From assembly GCA_963668325.1 (NCBI GenBank), contig OY764222.1:124001-188000 (forward strand): DNA of 64,000 nucleotides, given 5' to 3'. Made by a program: the position numbers and the translations under genes. Below, in pieces: positions 45,886-55,222 of this stretch (positions within the stretch are counted from its first letter, which is position 1; every line of letters begins with the position of its first letter). The notes beneath the pieces were generated by a model. That model worked only from the letters and a program-made list of their open reading frames with translations. It was not told the origin of the DNA and ran no database searches. The DNA is from MPNP01 sp963668325 (GTDB lineage: Bacteria > Pseudomonadota > Alphaproteobacteria > Rhodobacterales > Rhodobacteraceae).

Positions 45886-47076
45886 CTAGATGGACTTTGC
45901 AGCAATTATCAAATCTTCCATCAGGTCGTCTGTATTTTCTAAACCTACTGAAATTCTAACTAAACCATCAGTTATTCCCAAAATCTTGCGTTGTTCTTCC
46001 GTTAATCTTTGGTGGGTTGTTGTCGCAGGATGTGTCACCAAGCTTTTAGCATCACCAAAATTGTTGGAAATCCTGACCATCTCAAGATTATTCATGAACT
46101 TGAAGGATGCTTCCTTACCGCCTTCAAAATCAACGGCAAAAACGGTACCACCCTTTGACATCAATCTTTTGGCTAAGGCATATTGCGGATGGCTGGGCAA
46201 GTGAGGATAAATCACATTGGAGAGGGTACTTATACCTTCCAATTCCCGACAGATTTTCAAGGCTGAATCTGCCTGGTAGTTGGTTCGCAATTCTAGGGTT
46301 TCCAAGCCCTTGAGCATAATCCATGCATTGAAGGGGCTGATTGCTCCACCTGTGTGCTTAAGATAGGCTTCAAACGGTCCCCGTATATATTCCCTGGAAC
46401 CAATTACAATTCCTCCAAGAGACCTACCTTGGCCATCAATATGCTTGGTGGCAGAATAAACAACTATATCCGCTCCATGTTCACTGGCTCTTAAAAACTG
46501 AGGAGAGGCCAATGCATTGTCTGCAATCAAAGTAACATCATTCTTTTTGGCAAGGCTGCTGACGAAGTTCAAATCAATCACTTCCAGGGTAGGATTAGAA
46601 ACAGTTTCAACAAAAATTGCCTTGGTGTCCGGGTTTACCTTGCTTTCCCATTGGGCGTTATCCGTCCCATCGACAAACTCTACCTTAACGCCAAATCTTG
46701 GCAGTACATTTTCTAGGATGAAAAGGCATGAACCAAACAACGCCCTTGAGGAAACAACAGTGTCTCCAGCTGATAGACATGAACAAAGAGCCCCATTCAC
46801 CCCAGCCATTCCTGAGGCAGTAGCGAAGGCATCTTCAAGCCCTTCAACCAAGGCCATGCGGTTTTCGAACATTCGGACAGTTGGATTGCCGTACCGTGAG
46901 TAGATGAATTCGTTTTCCTTGGCCTCAATAAACCGGTCTTCAGCCTGTTCAGGACTGTCATAGACAAAACCTTGCGTCAGGAAAATTGCTTCCGAGGTTT
47001 CGCCAAACTGGCTACGCATTGTTCCTCCTTGAACAGCTTTGGTTTGTTTCTTGATGGGTCTTTTTGTCATTGGCAT
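45886..47076 (-). CDS. metZ: O-succinylhomoserine sulfhydrylase
   Basis: A 396-residue PLP enzyme of the Cys/Met-metabolism family. The N-terminus TKAVQGGTMRSQFGETSEAI and the FVYDSPEQAEDRF segment fit MetZ rather than MetB or MetC; YSRYGNPTVRMFE binds phosphate, and YSATKHIDGQGR carries the PLP lysine. MetZ makes homocysteine from O-succinylhomoserine and sulfide, the direct route of methionine synthesis in many Alphaproteobacteria. I searched the 150 bases upstream for a SAM-II riboswitch, often found before metZ, and did not find its conserved core. It converges on hemH with six bases between stops. Confidence 0.9.
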   Translation of the reverse strand: MPMTKRPIKKQTKAVQGGTMRSQFGETSEAIFLTQGFVYDSPEQAEDRFIEAKENEFIYSRYGNPTVRMFENRMALVEGLEDAFATASGMAGVNGALCSCLSAGDTVVSSRALFGSCLFILENVLPRFGVKVEFVDGTDNAQWESKVNPDTKAIFVETVSNPTLEVIDLNFVSSLAKKNDVTLIADNALASPQFLRASEHGADIVVYSATKHIDGQGRSLGGIVIGSREYIRGPFEAYLKHTGGAISPFNAWIMLKGLETLELRTNYQADSALKICRELEGISTLSNVIYPHLPSHPQYALAKRLMSKGGTVFAVDFEGGKEASFKFMNNLEMVRISNNFGDAKSLVTHPATTTHQRLTEEQRKILGITDGLVRISVGLENTDDLMEDLIIAAKSI

Positions 47077-47222
47077 TGATCGGGTTTAAATTCAAACTAA
47101 GGGAGTTAATATAGTTGGTAATTTATTTATTTCATTTCTCTTTAACCAAAATTCATTAATGTTCCCAACAATGGGCTCGCCTAATCAATATTACAAATTC
47201 AAGTTTAGCAATTGAGGATTAA

Positions 47223-47924
47223 ATGACCAAAACAATTGAACTATACTATTGGCCGACACCTAACGGGTGGAAAATAACCATTGCGTTAGAGGAATTTGGC
47301 CTGCCCTATAACGTTAATCTGATTAATATTGGCCAGGGAGACCAGTTTGAACCGTCTTTTCTCAAAATTGCTCCCAACAATAGGATGCCGGCAATCATTG
47401 ATCCTGATGGTCCAGATAGCAAAGAAATCAGTATTTTTGAATCCGGGGCGATTTTGCAATACCTAGGCCGAAAGCATAAACGATTTATTGGTAGTAACGA
47501 AAGAGAACAGGTAGAAGTAGAACAATGGTTGATGTGGCAAATGGGCGGGGTTGGTCCCATGGCTGGCCAAGCTCATCATTTCATAAAATATGCCCCAACC
47601 ATGGACCCACCCCAAGATTTACCTTACCCCAAGAACCGATACAAAAATGAGGTGTGTCGGCTTTATGGGGTGCTGGACCGTAGGCTAGCAGACCGGGATT
47701 TTATTGCTGGAGACTATTCTATAGCGGATATGGCAATTTGGCCATGGGCATCCCTTTGGGAAGGTCAGGAACAAGATATTTCCTCTTTCCCCAACATGGC
47801 CAAATGGCTTGAACGGGTCGGATCACGTGAAGCGGTAATTGCCGGCAGGTCTGTAGCAGCTGAATTGAGGTCAAACATCCAGAACGATAAGAAAGCTCAG
47901 AATATTCTTTTCAAACAGAAATAA
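47223..47924 (+). CDS. Glutathione S-transferase (YfcG/YghU-like)
   Basis: A 233-residue GST. The N-terminal thioredoxin-fold domain has YYWPTPNGWKITIALEEFGL and PNNRMPAIIDPDGP with the cis-proline, then IFESGAILQYLG; the C-terminal helical domain holds QWLMWQMGGVGPMAGQAHHF and DYSIADMAIWPWA. The PTPNGWK signature is that of the YfcG/YghU (Nu) class, which act as glutathione-dependent disulfide reductases. It is divergent from metZ and ends before a hairpin. Confidence 0.87.
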   Translation: MTKTIELYYWPTPNGWKITIALEEFGLPYNVNLINIGQGDQFEPSFLKIAPNNRMPAIIDPDGPDSKEISIFESGAILQYLGRKHKRFIGSNEREQVEVEQWLMWQMGGVGPMAGQAHHFIKYAPTMDPPQDLPYPKNRYKNEVCRLYGVLDRRLADRDFIAGDYSIADMAIWPWASLWEGQEQDISSFPNMAKWLERVGSREAVIAGRSVAAELRSNIQNDKKAQNILFKQK

Positions 47925-47958
47925 CCTGCCAATTGATACCAAAAATACTTTCGGCCTT

Positions 47959-47989
47959 AAAGGTTAGTGGCTTTTGGTTCCTAACCTTT
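47959..47989. terminator. Bidirectional hairpin between the GST gene and ispZ
   Basis: Stem AAAGGTTAG / CTAACCTTT (9 bp) around a 13-base loop, followed on the plus strand by TT and preceded by an A-rich tract; it overlaps the ispZ stop and serves converging genes. Confidence 0.65.
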
Positions 47990-48589
47990 TTCCAGCATTT
48001 CCATTTTGAAGTATTTTCTTAAAAAATACATTTGACTACCAAAAAAGAGCACACTCAGTCCGGTCAAACCAAAAGTTTTGAATGTGACCCAAGCATCGGT
48101 TGACATTAAACGCCAAATAACCTCATTGGCAATTGCCAGTGAGAGAAAAAACAGTGTAGTCCTTTGGGTCAGAACTTTCCATCCCTTATCGTTCAGGGGC
48201 AGAGCCTGTCCCATTAATGATTGCAAGTAGGATTTTTTTTGCATAAGCCCAAACACCAATGTCCCGGTAAACAGCAAATAGATGATGGTTGGTTTCATCT
48301 TGATGAAACGTTCATCATTAAGAAAGACAGTTAACCCACCAAATACAATAACCAAAACTACAGTCATGATTTGCATCCTGGAAAGCTCGCCGGTCAGTTT
48401 CCAGAGAAGAAAGGTACTACCAATAAGGAGGGGCACAAATAAAGCTGTTATCATAATGAACCCATCGTACTCTGTATTCCCGATTACGATGGATTTATCA
48501 CGTAATACAAAGTATCCCACGAAAAAGAGAATCAAGGGACCTATTTCCAGAATAAACTTCAAACCCGAATTACTGCTTTTCTCAGCCAT
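47981..48589 (-). CDS. ispZ: Inner-membrane septation protein IspZ/YciB
   Basis: A 202-residue membrane protein with five to six helices. LEIGPLILFFVGYF near the N-terminus, LNDERFIKMKPTIIYLLF, and WRLMSTDAWVTFKTFGLTG are the well-conserved YciB/IspZ segments. It is involved in envelope integrity and septation. In many Alphaproteobacteria ispZ follows ftsY directly; here two extra genes intervene. Confidence 0.9.
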   Translation of the reverse strand: MAEKSSNSGLKFILEIGPLILFFVGYFVLRDKSIVIGNTEYDGFIMITALFVPLLIGSTFLLWKLTGELSRMQIMTVVLVIVFGGLTVFLNDERFIKMKPTIIYLLFTGTLVFGLMQKKSYLQSLMGQALPLNDKGWKVLTQRTTLFFLSLAIANEVIWRLMSTDAWVTFKTFGLTGLSVLFFGSQMYFLRKYFKMEMLEKG

Positions 48590-48878
48590 ATTATTCCCAA
48601 TTCAATTACCCAGGCTCTACCGGTTACCCACTGAAAACGATCATTGCTAACAAATGAACCACTTCGGTTTGCCGACTAACCAAGTATCCGCTCTTTTTGT
48701 TTAGTAAAACTGTAATGGATATCTACACGAATTTCTAAATTCCAATACTTACACACTTAATTGTAATGGATAATTTTTAAATGCACATGTAATTCATTTC
48801 TAAATTTTGGGTGTCTCTTTTTTAACCATTTACTAAAGGAGGGGGTGGTTTGGACAAATACAATCTTTCTAAAAGCTA

Positions 48879-49455
48879 TCAATCTATCCTGGCAAGAGCC
48901 GAGGAAATATTATGCTTGAGGATCTGATTTTGGTTTACTGAATGCTCACAAAGGATCGATGAAATTTCCTTCATGAGGTTTTTTCTGTTGTCTATACCTT
49001 TTTCATAAACCAAGTTTTGGCAAATATCTGCATGAAAATTGTTTTCAGGTGTACACGTATCATAAATACAAAAAAGTCGTTTCTCTCCTTCCAGTAATTC
49101 TCTCAACTCTTTTGCAGGTACTGAAACAAACTTTAGAAATCCATTGTAACGATTATCAGATTATTTACTTTCTTCCAAAAGGTTCGGTACCCATCAAAGA
49201 AACCCGGTCCACAGAAAAACCTCTGGCCACAGGGTCCTGTCGAAAATGAACTGGTTTTACCAATCCCCCCTTGTCAATATCATTTTCTCTAAATATTGTT
49301 CTTACAAGTACTTCATTATCTTTAACTGATCCTGAAGAGTGGTCACTAACGGTATTAGATTCACAAAAACAGTTAGGAAATTTTTCTCGGTAATGAATGC
49401 ACTTACAATCGCTTTGTCCATACTTGGACTCCAAATCCCTACAGTTACATTGCAT
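48879..49455 (-). pseudogene. Broken hypothetical gene in the ispZ-ftsY interval
   Basis: Two minus-strand frames appear to be parts of one protein. The first (49455-49165) has DNEVLVRTIFRENDIDKGGLV, VKPVHFR and GFSVDRVSLMG; it ends at TAA. The second resumes one base out of frame with YNGFLKFVSVPAKELRELLEG and ENNFHADICQNLV to a stop at 48879. The order (R-x-I/FR-P..., G-S/FSV-R, then a vowel-like FHAD motif) fits a small family of uncharacterised proteins. At least one frameshift and one stop separate them. The gene directly follows the 196-residue hypothetical protein and looks like its former partner. Confidence 0.6.
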
Positions 49456-49465
49456 AAAATTTGGT

Positions 49466-50056
49466 TTAGTAGGGAGGGGGTAGTTTCTTTAGAATTTTAA
49501 GCAGATTAGAAGGCCATTTTTTATGCACATCAACTCCGTCCTCACCGTATTTTTCGATTATTTTTTTTGGAGTGCCATGTACAGCAAAAAAAGAAAATTT
49601 GTTATCGCCATCAAAAGTTACCTCAGCAAAAACTTGGGCTTTCCTATTACGCCAATATAAACCGGCATCTCCATCAAATCCTTCCTCAGGGTAAGGCAGT
49701 GGTATATTATCAGGTCGATTATCAAGGAACTTTAGTGCATCATTCACGGACTCTTGCGTAGGTATCTTGGCACCCTCACCATCCCAGTTCTCCTTCAAAC
49801 TTAAATAAGAGCGAAGTTCATTTCGGAGTTCAGACTCACTTTCCGAAGAATAATTAATCCAGTTTCCTGATTTATCTTTAATTCTGAATTTGAAACTAGA
49901 TGATAGTAAGTCACGTAAAATAGAATCTATTTTATTGCCGGATAGCTTGTAGTCTAATAGGTACCTGCCATAAGATGGCTGAATTCCAGGAGCGAGGCTC
50001 TGATAGAAATCATAGAAAACTTCTGAATAAGGACTTGATGAAGTTTGAATTTCCAA
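49466..50056 (-). CDS. Hypothetical protein with an NWDGxGA motif
   Basis: A 196-residue soluble protein. Its centre reads LSLKENWDGEGAKIPTQESV, followed by FLDNRPDNIPLPYPEEGFDG and LYWRN. The N-W-D-G-x-G-A plus P..dG..l.W pattern is one I associate with a group of uncharacterised, mobile-associated proteins found beside a second small gene, here the broken one next to it. It is inserted between ftsY and ispZ. No function known; an accessory two-gene module is a guess. Confidence 0.65.
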   Translation of the reverse strand: MEIQTSSSPYSEVFYDFYQSLAPGIQPSYGRYLLDYKLSGNKIDSILRDLLSSSFKFRIKDKSGNWINYSSESESELRNELRSYLSLKENWDGEGAKIPTQESVNDALKFLDNRPDNIPLPYPEEGFDGDAGLYWRNRKAQVFAEVTFDGDNKFSFFAVHGTPKKIIEKYGEDGVDVHKKWPSNLLKILKKLPPPY

Positions 50057-50228
50057 AGGGTTTTTCCTACTCTGCTTTTGGCTGTGTTCTGACTGTTTTT
50101 ATATTAGGCGCGCTTTCCACTTAGTACCTCCGAAACCGTAGTCGGACATTATATCCAGATAACCGTTAAGCAGTCGAAATTTATGCTACACTTGGAATTA
50201 AAACCATTTAACAAAGAAATAGTCATAA

Positions 50229-51284
50229 TTATGATACAGGAGGAGTAGGGTTCCCTTCCAATCCTGTCAGCACACTAGCAAACTGTTCGGGGTCAAAGGG
50301 AGACAAGTCATCTATACCCTCTCCAATCCCTATGGCATGGATTGGTAAGCCAAATTTGGACGCAAGGGCAACCAGGATGCCACCCTTGGCGGTTCCATCC
50401 AGTTTGGTCATGATAAGGCCGGAAATATCAACCATCTTTTTAAACACTTCCACCTGAGACATTGCGTTTTGACCGGTAGTTGCATCTAGTACAAGCAGAG
50501 TATTGTGAGGAGCATCACTATCTATTTTCTTAATCACTCTGACAATTTTTGCCAATTCTTCCATTAAGTCCTTGCGGTTTTGCAACCTTCCTGCCGTATC
50601 AATAATAAGCAAATCCTTACCATCTTCCTTGGCTAGTTGATATGCTTGGTAGGCTAAAGCTGCCGGGTCAGAATTGGCTGAAGCCTTGAGGACTGGTACG
50701 CCCACCCGCTCACCCCAAATTTCAAGTTGTTGCACGGCAGCTGCCCGAAAAGTATCACAGGCAGCAATAACAATATCCTTGCCAGCCTCCTTAAACTGAC
50801 TGGAGAGTTTGCCAATGGTGGTTGTCTTGCCAGACCCATTGACGCCGGCAATCAAAATGACTTGTGGCGTTGCTGAAAATAAAGGGATAGGCTTGGCAAC
50901 TGGTTCCAAGATATTGGTAATTTCCTTGGATAGTATGGTTTTCAGTTGCAAGGTAGATAGTTTTCGTCCCATGTGGCTTTGTGCGATATTGGAAGAGATA
51001 CGTATTGATGTGTCGTATCCCATATCAGAAACAATCAGCAGTTCCTCTAGGCTCTCAAGCATTTGATCATCAAGGCGTCTACTGGCTACTGCACTGGAGC
51101 CGCCCAACACTTTTCCAAGGAAACCTGAATTCTTCTTTTCCTCTCCACCTTGATCTAAGGGATTGGTTGTATCGTAGGTGGAAACGGATTCATCATCACC
51201 CTCCTCTACCAAATCTTCCAAACCTTGCTCCAATTTTGAAGTGGATTTTGTTAATCGTGATTTTAATTTCGAGAAAAAGGACAT
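50229..51284 (-). CDS. ftsY: Signal recognition particle receptor FtsY
   Basis: A 351-residue SRP GTPase receptor that docks ribosome-SRP complexes at the membrane. An acidic N-terminal region (EGLEDLVEEGDDESV) precedes the NG domain: GVNGSGKTTTIGKLSSQF (G1), ACDTFRAAAVQQLEIWG, LLIIDTAGRLQNR, MTKLDGTAKGGILVAL and a C-terminal GIGEGIDDLSPFDPEQFA. Complete and typical. It starts after GGAA and is followed by the inserted pair of genes instead of ispZ. Confidence 0.95.
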   Translation of the reverse strand: MSFFSKLKSRLTKSTSKLEQGLEDLVEEGDDESVSTYDTTNPLDQGGEEKKNSGFLGKVLGGSSAVASRRLDDQMLESLEELLIVSDMGYDTSIRISSNIAQSHMGRKLSTLQLKTILSKEITNILEPVAKPIPLFSATPQVILIAGVNGSGKTTTIGKLSSQFKEAGKDIVIAACDTFRAAAVQQLEIWGERVGVPVLKASANSDPAALAYQAYQLAKEDGKDLLIIDTAGRLQNRKDLMEELAKIVRVIKKIDSDAPHNTLLVLDATTGQNAMSQVEVFKKMVDISGLIMTKLDGTAKGGILVALASKFGLPIHAIGIGEGIDDLSPFDPEQFASVLTGLEGNPTPPVS

Positions 51285-51380
51285 TTAGGTTCCATTAATC
51301 TAGGGGGTTTTCAAGTTTCCAATGTGTTTTTATATCCCAATGAAACAGGGATAAAATACAATCAACACTATACTGTTGAT

Positions 51381-53069
51381 TTAGGAAACCTCCTCAGGAA
51401 AATGTTTCATTGTCAAAAGGATCGGATTGGGAGCGGCTTGCCCCAAACCACAGATCGAAGCATCGGCCATAACTTCACATAATTCTTCCAGCAAAGGCTT
51501 GTCCCACTTATTCACTTGCATCAATTTTACTGCTTTTTCACAACCTACTCGACAGGGGGTACATTGGCCACAGCTTTCGTCCTCAAAAAACCTGAGCATG
51601 TTCAAGGCAGCATCTCTGGCCTTATCGGCCTGGGATAGGACAACAACAGCGGCTGATCCAATAAAGGTTCCATAGGGTTGCAATGTATCAAAATCCAATG
51701 GAATGTCAGATAACGAAGCCGGTAGAACACCCGAAGAAGGTCCTCCTGGTTGATAGGCCTTGAATTCATGCCCATCAGCCATTCCACCAGCTGCCTCAAT
51801 GATGTCGATTATTGTTGATCCTGCCGGTAATATATATACACCAGGGCAGGCAACACGTCCTGATACCGAATAGCTTCTTAACCCTTTACGACCATTTCGT
51901 TCAACAGTTGTAAATATTTCGGGTCCTTGCTGGCAGATCCTTTGGACCCAGTAGAGAGTTTCGACATTATGAACAAGTGTTGGTTTGTCGAATAACCCCA
52001 CCTGTGCCACATATGGAGGGCGATGCCGTGGGAGACCCCTTTTACCCTCAATACTTTCAATCATGGCACTTTCTTCACCACAGATATAGGCTCCGGCACC
52101 TCTTCGAAGTTCGATATACCCTTCCTTTACAATTCCATTTTCTTCCAGTTTACTTATCTCAGTCAACAATATTTCTCGGGAAGCAGGATATTCATCACGA
52201 AGGTAGATATAGACCTTTTCTGCCTCAACTACCCAAGCTGCAATCAGCATACCTTCCAAAAAGTGATGAGGATATTTTTCGAGGTAATATCTGTCCTTGA
52301 ATGTTCCCGGTTCGCCTTCATCAGCATTGACTGCCATAAGACGAGGCTTTTTTTCCTTCCTTACAAACGACCACTTTCTACCAGAAGGAAAGCCGGCACC
52401 TCCAAAACCTCTCAGCCCAGAGGACAATACTATCTGCTCAACTTCATCTCTGGAGAGTGAGCCCTTTAGGTAGGATTCCAGGGTTTGATAGCCGCCTTCA
52501 TGTAAATAATTGTCCAGATCAGGATAATCTGGTATCTCCGGGTGAAAATCCTGGTTTGCAATAACATTATTTGTTTTTTCGACAGTGGCCAGATCGACAT
52601 GCTTGTGCCCAACTTCCAGAACAGGAGCAGTATCACATCGTCCCATACATGGAGCTCTAATCACTCTAACCTTATTCGGGTCAGTGCCGTTTCTCAGTTT
52701 TTGCATTAATGCCTGAGCTCCAGCCAGTTCACAGGAAAGGGAGTCACAAACTCTAACTGTTATTTCCGGGGGTGGTTGCTCACCTTCCTTGACGATATCC
52801 AGATGGGCATAAAAGGTAGCCACCTCATAAACTTCAACCTGAGCCAGTTTCATGATTGAAGACAGTGCCCTCAGGTGGTCTGCGGATAGGTATCCAAAGC
52901 AGTCCTGAATTTGATGAAGATATTCAATCAGCAAAGACCTCTCCAAGGGAGCAGTTCCCAACAACTCCTCAATTTGATTTAGAGCCTTATCTGTTACCTG
53001 GCGGCCTTTGGGGGTTTTTCTTCCCTTACCCTTGCCAGATTTCCAGACTCCCTTTGCTTGCTTTGCCAT
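51381..53069 (-). CDS. NuoE-NuoF-type fusion flavoprotein (formate dehydrogenase gamma-beta-like)
   Basis: A 562-residue fusion. After a short basic tail, residues about 30-175 are a NuoE-like 2Fe-2S domain (RVCDSLSCELAG and APCMGRCDTAP supply the four cysteines), and the rest a NuoF-like NADH/FMN domain: GFGGAGFPSGRKWSF, GEPGTFKDRYYLE, GAGAYICGEESAMIESIEG, VHNVETLYWV, and the 4Fe-4S motif ESCGQCTPCRVGCEKA. It matches the fused gamma-beta subunits of NAD-linked formate dehydrogenases and related enzymes. No catalytic alpha subunit, other Nuo gene or fdhD is in this window. It sits in a gap between xseA and ftsY, with no partner next to it. Confidence 0.85.
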   Translation of the reverse strand: MAKQAKGVWKSGKGKGRKTPKGRQVTDKALNQIEELLGTAPLERSLLIEYLHQIQDCFGYLSADHLRALSSIMKLAQVEVYEVATFYAHLDIVKEGEQPPPEITVRVCDSLSCELAGAQALMQKLRNGTDPNKVRVIRAPCMGRCDTAPVLEVGHKHVDLATVEKTNNVIANQDFHPEIPDYPDLDNYLHEGGYQTLESYLKGSLSRDEVEQIVLSSGLRGFGGAGFPSGRKWSFVRKEKKPRLMAVNADEGEPGTFKDRYYLEKYPHHFLEGMLIAAWVVEAEKVYIYLRDEYPASREILLTEISKLEENGIVKEGYIELRRGAGAYICGEESAMIESIEGKRGLPRHRPPYVAQVGLFDKPTLVHNVETLYWVQRICQQGPEIFTTVERNGRKGLRSYSVSGRVACPGVYILPAGSTIIDIIEAAGGMADGHEFKAYQPGGPSSGVLPASLSDIPLDFDTLQPYGTFIGSAAVVVLSQADKARDAALNMLRFFEDESCGQCTPCRVGCEKAVKLMQVNKWDKPLLEELCEVMADASICGLGQAAPNPILLTMKHFPEEVS

Positions 53070-53138
53070 AATTTTTCCGAAACAAATTACAATTTACTCG
53101 ACGGACAATTATTCAGATTAGTAAAAAAGAGAAATTGT

Positions 53139-54581
53139 TTAAGCGTTTAGCTTAATTTTTCCATCACTCCACTCAACCTCAACTTCCTTGTCTCTTTCCA
53201 ATTTATTCAGATTGGTTACTGGTATGTTGTTTTGCCGAACTACTGCAAAACCACGTTTTAAGGTGTTTTTGTACCCGAGGCCACTAATAATACGCTTTAA
53301 GGATTTGAGGGTAAGTTTCTTTTTCATCAAGTATGATTTGATATGCTTATCCATCAATATTCCCATAGCTTCAAGATTTTCTCCAGAGGAACTAATTCGT
53401 CCTGCCAGATTCTTTGTTGAAAGACTTTTGCTTAGGGATTGGTATTTATAATTTGATTCAAATAAAACCCTTGGAACAGCAAGCTTAGAACTGCTTTCAG
53501 ACAAACTTGTTCCCTTCTTTTGAAAATTTAATCTCACAGCCCGGGGTAATCTTGTATACAAACCATCCAATTGCTGGTCACGAAATTGGAATAGGTGTTC
53601 CTTTATCGGAAGCCTTTTTGAAACATCTGAAATTCGCTGCATTTTATTTTGGAGTGCAATTCTCGTACCCTCGGATATCCTGTTTTGAAGAGTCTCGATC
53701 CCTCTCTCTAATTCTACCCTGACTCTGACAGCAAATTCTGCGGCAGCAGTTGGTGTTGGAGCTCTTCTATTCGCCGCCAAATCAATCAGAGTATGATCCG
53801 TTTCATGTCCAACAGCAGAAATTATCGGAATTTCACTAAAGGCAACCGTCCGGACAACACCTTCATCATTAAATCCAACCAGATCAGAAAATGACCCACC
53901 TCCACGGGCGACAATGATCAAGTCAGGTCGTGGGATCTCCCCTGATAGGGGTAATTTATTAAATCCCTTGATGGCTTGCACCACCTCAGGTGGACAATTT
54001 TCCCCTTGAACCGCAACCGGCCAAACTATTACCCGGCGAGGAAATCTTTCATCCAAACGATGTAATATATCCCTGATTACAGATCCTGTAGGGGAAGTTA
54101 CAACGCCAATGGTTGTTGGAAACAGGGGTAACCCTTCTTCCTGTTGCAGGGAAAATAAACCTTCCTGGACTAGACGGTTTTTTAATTCCTCAATTTTGGC
54201 AAGAATGGCTCCCTCACCAGCAAAATCAAGATCATTTACGATGATTTGGTAGCGTGAAGATCCTGAATAGGTAGTTACCTTGCCCTGGACCCTGATTTCG
54301 CTACCCTCCTTGAGGATATTTCCTAATCTGTTGCCAAGCCGCCGAGCAGTTGAGGACCACATTATGGCGGATAAGGCGTGCCTTTCCTCCTTTAGGGTGA
54401 AATACAAATGACCTCTTGGGGAACGGGACAGGTCAGAGACCTCCCCTCTAACCCGGACTACAGGGAAGCCCCTTTCCATTGTTTGATTTATTTCCCGGGA
54501 AATCTCTGCTACAGAATATTCCTGTATCTGAAATCCCTCGTTCTTATTTGTTGATTGGTTTTCGGTCCAAATATTTTGCAT
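53139..54581 (-). CDS. xseA: Exodeoxyribonuclease VII large subunit
   Basis: A 480-residue XseA. QEYSVAEISREINQTMERGF begins it, an OB-fold follows (VRVRGEVSDLSRSPRGHLYF, IMWSSTARRL), then the catalytic domain FPTTIGVVTSPTGSVIRDIL, ARGGGSFSDLVGFNDE, ISAVGHETDHTLIDLAANRRAPTPTAAAE and a coiled-coil C-terminus. It degrades single-stranded DNA into oligonucleotides with the small subunit XseB, not in this window. Full length. Confidence 0.93.
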   Translation of the reverse strand: MQNIWTENQSTNKNEGFQIQEYSVAEISREINQTMERGFPVVRVRGEVSDLSRSPRGHLYFTLKEERHALSAIMWSSTARRLGNRLGNILKEGSEIRVQGKVTTYSGSSRYQIIVNDLDFAGEGAILAKIEELKNRLVQEGLFSLQQEEGLPLFPTTIGVVTSPTGSVIRDILHRLDERFPRRVIVWPVAVQGENCPPEVVQAIKGFNKLPLSGEIPRPDLIIVARGGGSFSDLVGFNDEGVVRTVAFSEIPIISAVGHETDHTLIDLAANRRAPTPTAAAEFAVRVRVELERGIETLQNRISEGTRIALQNKMQRISDVSKRLPIKEHLFQFRDQQLDGLYTRLPRAVRLNFQKKGTSLSESSSKLAVPRVLFESNYKYQSLSKSLSTKNLAGRISSSGENLEAMGILMDKHIKSYLMKKKLTLKSLKRIISGLGYKNTLKRGFAVVRQNNIPVTNLNKLERDKEVEVEWSDGKIKLNA

Positions 54582-54616
54582 AACTTACTTGGTGATTATG
54601 AGCCGTTGGAAGATTG

Positions 54617-54940
54617 CTAAATTTGCTTTTCAGGCATTCTTACAACCAGCCCATCAAATTCTGGTGTTACCCGCAATTGGCAGGTTAATCTTGATTTGAC
54701 AGGATCAGGATCCCAGGCAAAATCAAGCATATCTTCTTCCATGGCCTCTCTTTCAGGTAACTTGTCTACCCATTCATCATCGACATATACATGGCAAGTA
54801 GAACAGGCACAAGCACCACCACAGTCTGCCTCAATTCCAGGAATGTTATTGTCCCTAGCCCCTTCCATGACCGTCAAGCCTTCTTTTACCTCTATAATGT
54901 GGGGCTTCCCATTGTACTCAATATAGGTAATTCTTGCCAT
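54617..54940 (-). CDS. Adrenodoxin-type 2Fe-2S ferredoxin
   Basis: A 107-residue ferredoxin. The cluster ligands are CGGACACSTC (C-x5-C-x2-C) and the late LTCQLRV. It starts after GAGG at close spacing. This type serves as electron donor for Fe-S cluster assembly or for P450 and heme-related oxygenases; no isc or P450 genes are near, so the partner is unknown. It lies 35 bases upstream of xseA and may share its transcript. Confidence 0.92.
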   Translation of the reverse strand: MARITYIEYNGKPHIIEVKEGLTVMEGARDNNIPGIEADCGGACACSTCHVYVDDEWVDKLPEREAMEEDMLDFAWDPDPVKSRLTCQLRVTPEFDGLVVRMPEKQI

Positions 54941-55222
54941 AAAGCCTCAAATTGAAAAAAAGGAAATGTTAAACGAAATTTGTTGCCTGTAGATGGTACT
55001 AATTTGTCAAAGTTTCCAGATCTTGCGAACAACTATAAGAATTCAATTATCATTCTCGAATATATTCTCAACATAGTTATACAAAACTGTGGATCAGTAA
55101 AATACCTTGAACCTTAGTAATCAGTTTCCACCTATCAGTCCACAAATGAATCATTTAATTTTCGAAATACATCTGTAAACTAGCCAGTTAGTTTTTAATT
55201 CGGAATTTGATGGAGATAAATA

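Noticed and set aside
47077..47222. Possible SAM riboswitch upstream of metZ
   Set aside because: SAM-II elements are common before metZ in this class, but neither its paired core nor its conserved GCTAAA-type 3' segment in the right arrangement is present.
49100..49200. Programmed frameshift joining the two halves of the broken gene
   Set aside because: Stops occur in both frames around the junction and no slippery sequence is visible, so decay is the simpler explanation.
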